Shown here piece after piece: positions 62,280 to 64,000 of a DNA stretch of 64,000 nucleotides. The position numbers and the translations under genes were made by a program. Position 1 is the stretch's first letter. The number at the start of each line of letters is the position of its first letter. The notes beneath the pieces are model-generated. The model was not told the origin of the DNA and did no database searches. It saw only the letters and a program-made list of their open reading frames with translations. Source of the stretch: Cycas panzhihuaensis (taxonomy: Eukaryota; Cycadophyta); the NCBI GenBank assembly GCA_023213395.1, contig CM041465.1:115761741-115825740 (forward strand), read 5' to 3'.

Positions 62280-63573
62280 CCTATCTTGGCCCTCCAATAT
62301 TTGTCTCCCTATCCACTAGCTGAAAACAAATGGAATAGGGACATTATACAATATCTCACCCAGTAGTAGTACCCTCCTAACACTAGTGACAAAGTAAAGG
62401 CATGTGTTAAAGATATTGCTAGGTAATACTTCCTTATAGAGGAGGTGTTATATAAGAGATCCTTTGATGGAATTCTTCTCCATTGTATCAACCTTGATAA
62501 AGCAAACCAAATCCTTCATGAGTATCATAATAACATTTATAAAGGTCATTTTGGAGGCTAGTCCATAGCCAAATGGATCCTTTGCATGGGCTACTATTGG
62601 CTATCCCCTTTCAAGGACACCCACACCTACACATAGCATTGTTGTAGGTTGCAAGAGCATACTAATAGTATCCACATGCCTTCTAAGGCCCTCCATCCTA
62701 TTACCTCCCCATGGCCTTTCTCCCAATGGGAATTAGACCTCATCAGAGCCATCACTATGCCTTCATCATCACAACATAAGTTTATCTTAACTGCTATAGA
62801 ATACTCTACCAAATAGGCTAATGTAATCCCATTATTATCTACTACTAGTAAGATGATTACTACTTTTATTTACTAGCACATTATTTATCAATTCGGTATC
62901 CCAGATATCCTAATCACAGATAATGATACTCCTTTTTGCAACAAAGAGATGTATGAATTTTGTGAGAAATTTAGGATATCTCACAAGACATCATCTCCCT
63001 ACTACCCCTAGGCCAATGGATAAATTGAGTCATTTAATAAAAATCTTATCAATATTTTAAAGAAGATGGTAGCCTAATCCTAAAAAGATTAGCATCTTCA
63101 ACTCCATTCTGTCCTATGGGTGTATCGTACTTCTATGTGCACTGCAATGGGAATGACCTTGTTCTCCCTTCTTTATGGGATTAAAGTAGTCCTCCCCCTA
63201 AAAGTCGAGATCCCCTCTTTGAGAGTCTCCCTTAGGGGTCTTGTCAAAGAGGAGTTGTGTCACTAGGCTTGCCTCCTAGACCTTAAAGCCCTAGATGAGA
63301 AACACTTAGCAGCATACCATGTGAATCTTGCATCCAAGGCTAGTGCACTAAGGACATATGACAAACGTCTACATCCTCACCTTCTAAACCCTGTGGACCA
63401 AGTCCTCAAATTAGAGTACCTCCATAATCACCTATTCAAATTTGGACCCAAATGGGTGGGCCCCTTCATCATTTTTGAGAGCCTCGATAATGGCATGTAT
63501 AGGATAGTGATGCTGGAGGGGCTTGAATTTGACAAAGTTGTGAATGGTAAATTCCTAAAGAAATTCTATCTAT
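62280..63573 (+). pseudogene. integrase of element C, broken
   Basis: A zinc-binding region at about 62500-62660 (HEYHNN ... HCCRLQEH) precedes the core with Asp in WELDLIRAI, Asp in LITDNDTPF and Glu in IESFNK, all three kept. The C-terminal part is open at 63321-63573, with YLHNHLFKFGPKWVGPF and final FLKKFYL. Stops interrupt at about 62635, 62815 and 63010. Confidence 0.9.
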
Positions 63574-64000
63574 GATCTCTTCTACATCTGAGTAGAATGG
63601 ATCCCCTACATTTGCTCTGAAATAGGCCCAAACTACCTTCTACATACTTCACCATGCATTCACACTAGGGGCATGATGTGTGTTTAGATATTAGGTTGCT
63701 TCGTATGCTGATGAGGAAGCTACACCCCTTTCTGAAAGAGCTACTTATCCCTTCCCTCCAATATCAAAGCACCCACTTTTTGTTTATATATTAGCAGTTA
63801 TTCATTTATATCAGTTTGTTGCCACACCTATGATTAGAGTTCTATCTAAGGACACAACTATGTTTTACTTTCAAGCATGAGTCACTACTTGGAAAGGCCC
63901 TTGGGGAAAATCTATATCCCCCATTTTTTGTCATTGTTGTTTGGGGTATCTGTACCTATCATATTACATTCCTATTAGGGTCCCCATATCCCATCTGAGG
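63574..64000 (+). other. post-integrase spacer of element C
   Basis: GCTCTGAAATAGGCCCAAAC near 63616 matches the spacer after B's integrase. By analogy with B, the C-terminal end of an antisense PMD gene should follow within a few hundred bases right of the window. No gene is visible in what remains. Confidence 0.55.

Overview
The window is a block of nested, decayed LTR retrotransposons from a plant, with no recognisable cellular protein gene, tRNA or rRNA. Every coding trace is gag, protease, reverse transcriptase, RNase H or integrase of Ty1/copia or Ty3/gypsy type, apart from a plant mobile domain (PMD) gene carried antisense inside the gypsy elements. The plant PMD, the initiator-Met-like copia primer sites, LTRs of 2-3 kb, deep nesting and transition-rich decay suggest a large-genome seed plant. 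I cannot name the species.

Layout. 1-5015: 3' end of a plus-strand Tat-like gypsy element (D): extra RNase H, purine tract, LTR. 5016-9406: AT-rich, gene-poor DNA with a 52-bp tandem repeat and the edge of an unrelated gypsy LTR. 9407 to about 28280: plus-strand gypsy element A, which has gag and protease but no RT or integrase. An extra RNase H block sits in their place, followed by an antisense PMD gene and the start of its 3' LTR. A is split by copia1 (16710-24127, equal 299-bp LTRs, target duplication ATACC). 28281-29473: a copia fragment ending in an LTR edge, primer site and leader. From 29474 past the window end: plus-strand gypsy element C. Its 5' LTR is broken by two insertions, and its gag, protease, RT, RNase H and integrase lie at 56852-63573.

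The two insertions in C's LTR are minus-strand gypsy element B (29685-46047, target duplication ATCTC/ATCCC) and minus-strand copia2 (47133-54648, equal 645-bp LTRs, target duplication TGATT). Copia2 is itself split next to its RT catalytic motif by a 2174-bp solo LTR of the B family (48798-50971, target duplication AGTAC). Insertion order is therefore A, copia fragment, C, then B and copia2, then the solo LTR.

The gypsy family (A-D and the solo LTR) is the most interesting content. B shows the full layout in its own sense: LTR, gag, PR, RT, RNase H, INT, antisense PMD gene, second RNase H, conserved 23-nt block, purine tract, LTR. A and B share the PMD start, its core motifs and an AT-rich, stop-filled gap at the same place that looks like an intron of the antisense gene. 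Clusters of about 20-bp palindrome-like units recur in the LTRs upstream of the TATA box and again upstream of the PMD start. All coding regions carry stops and frameshifts, so nothing here is likely to be mobile by itself.
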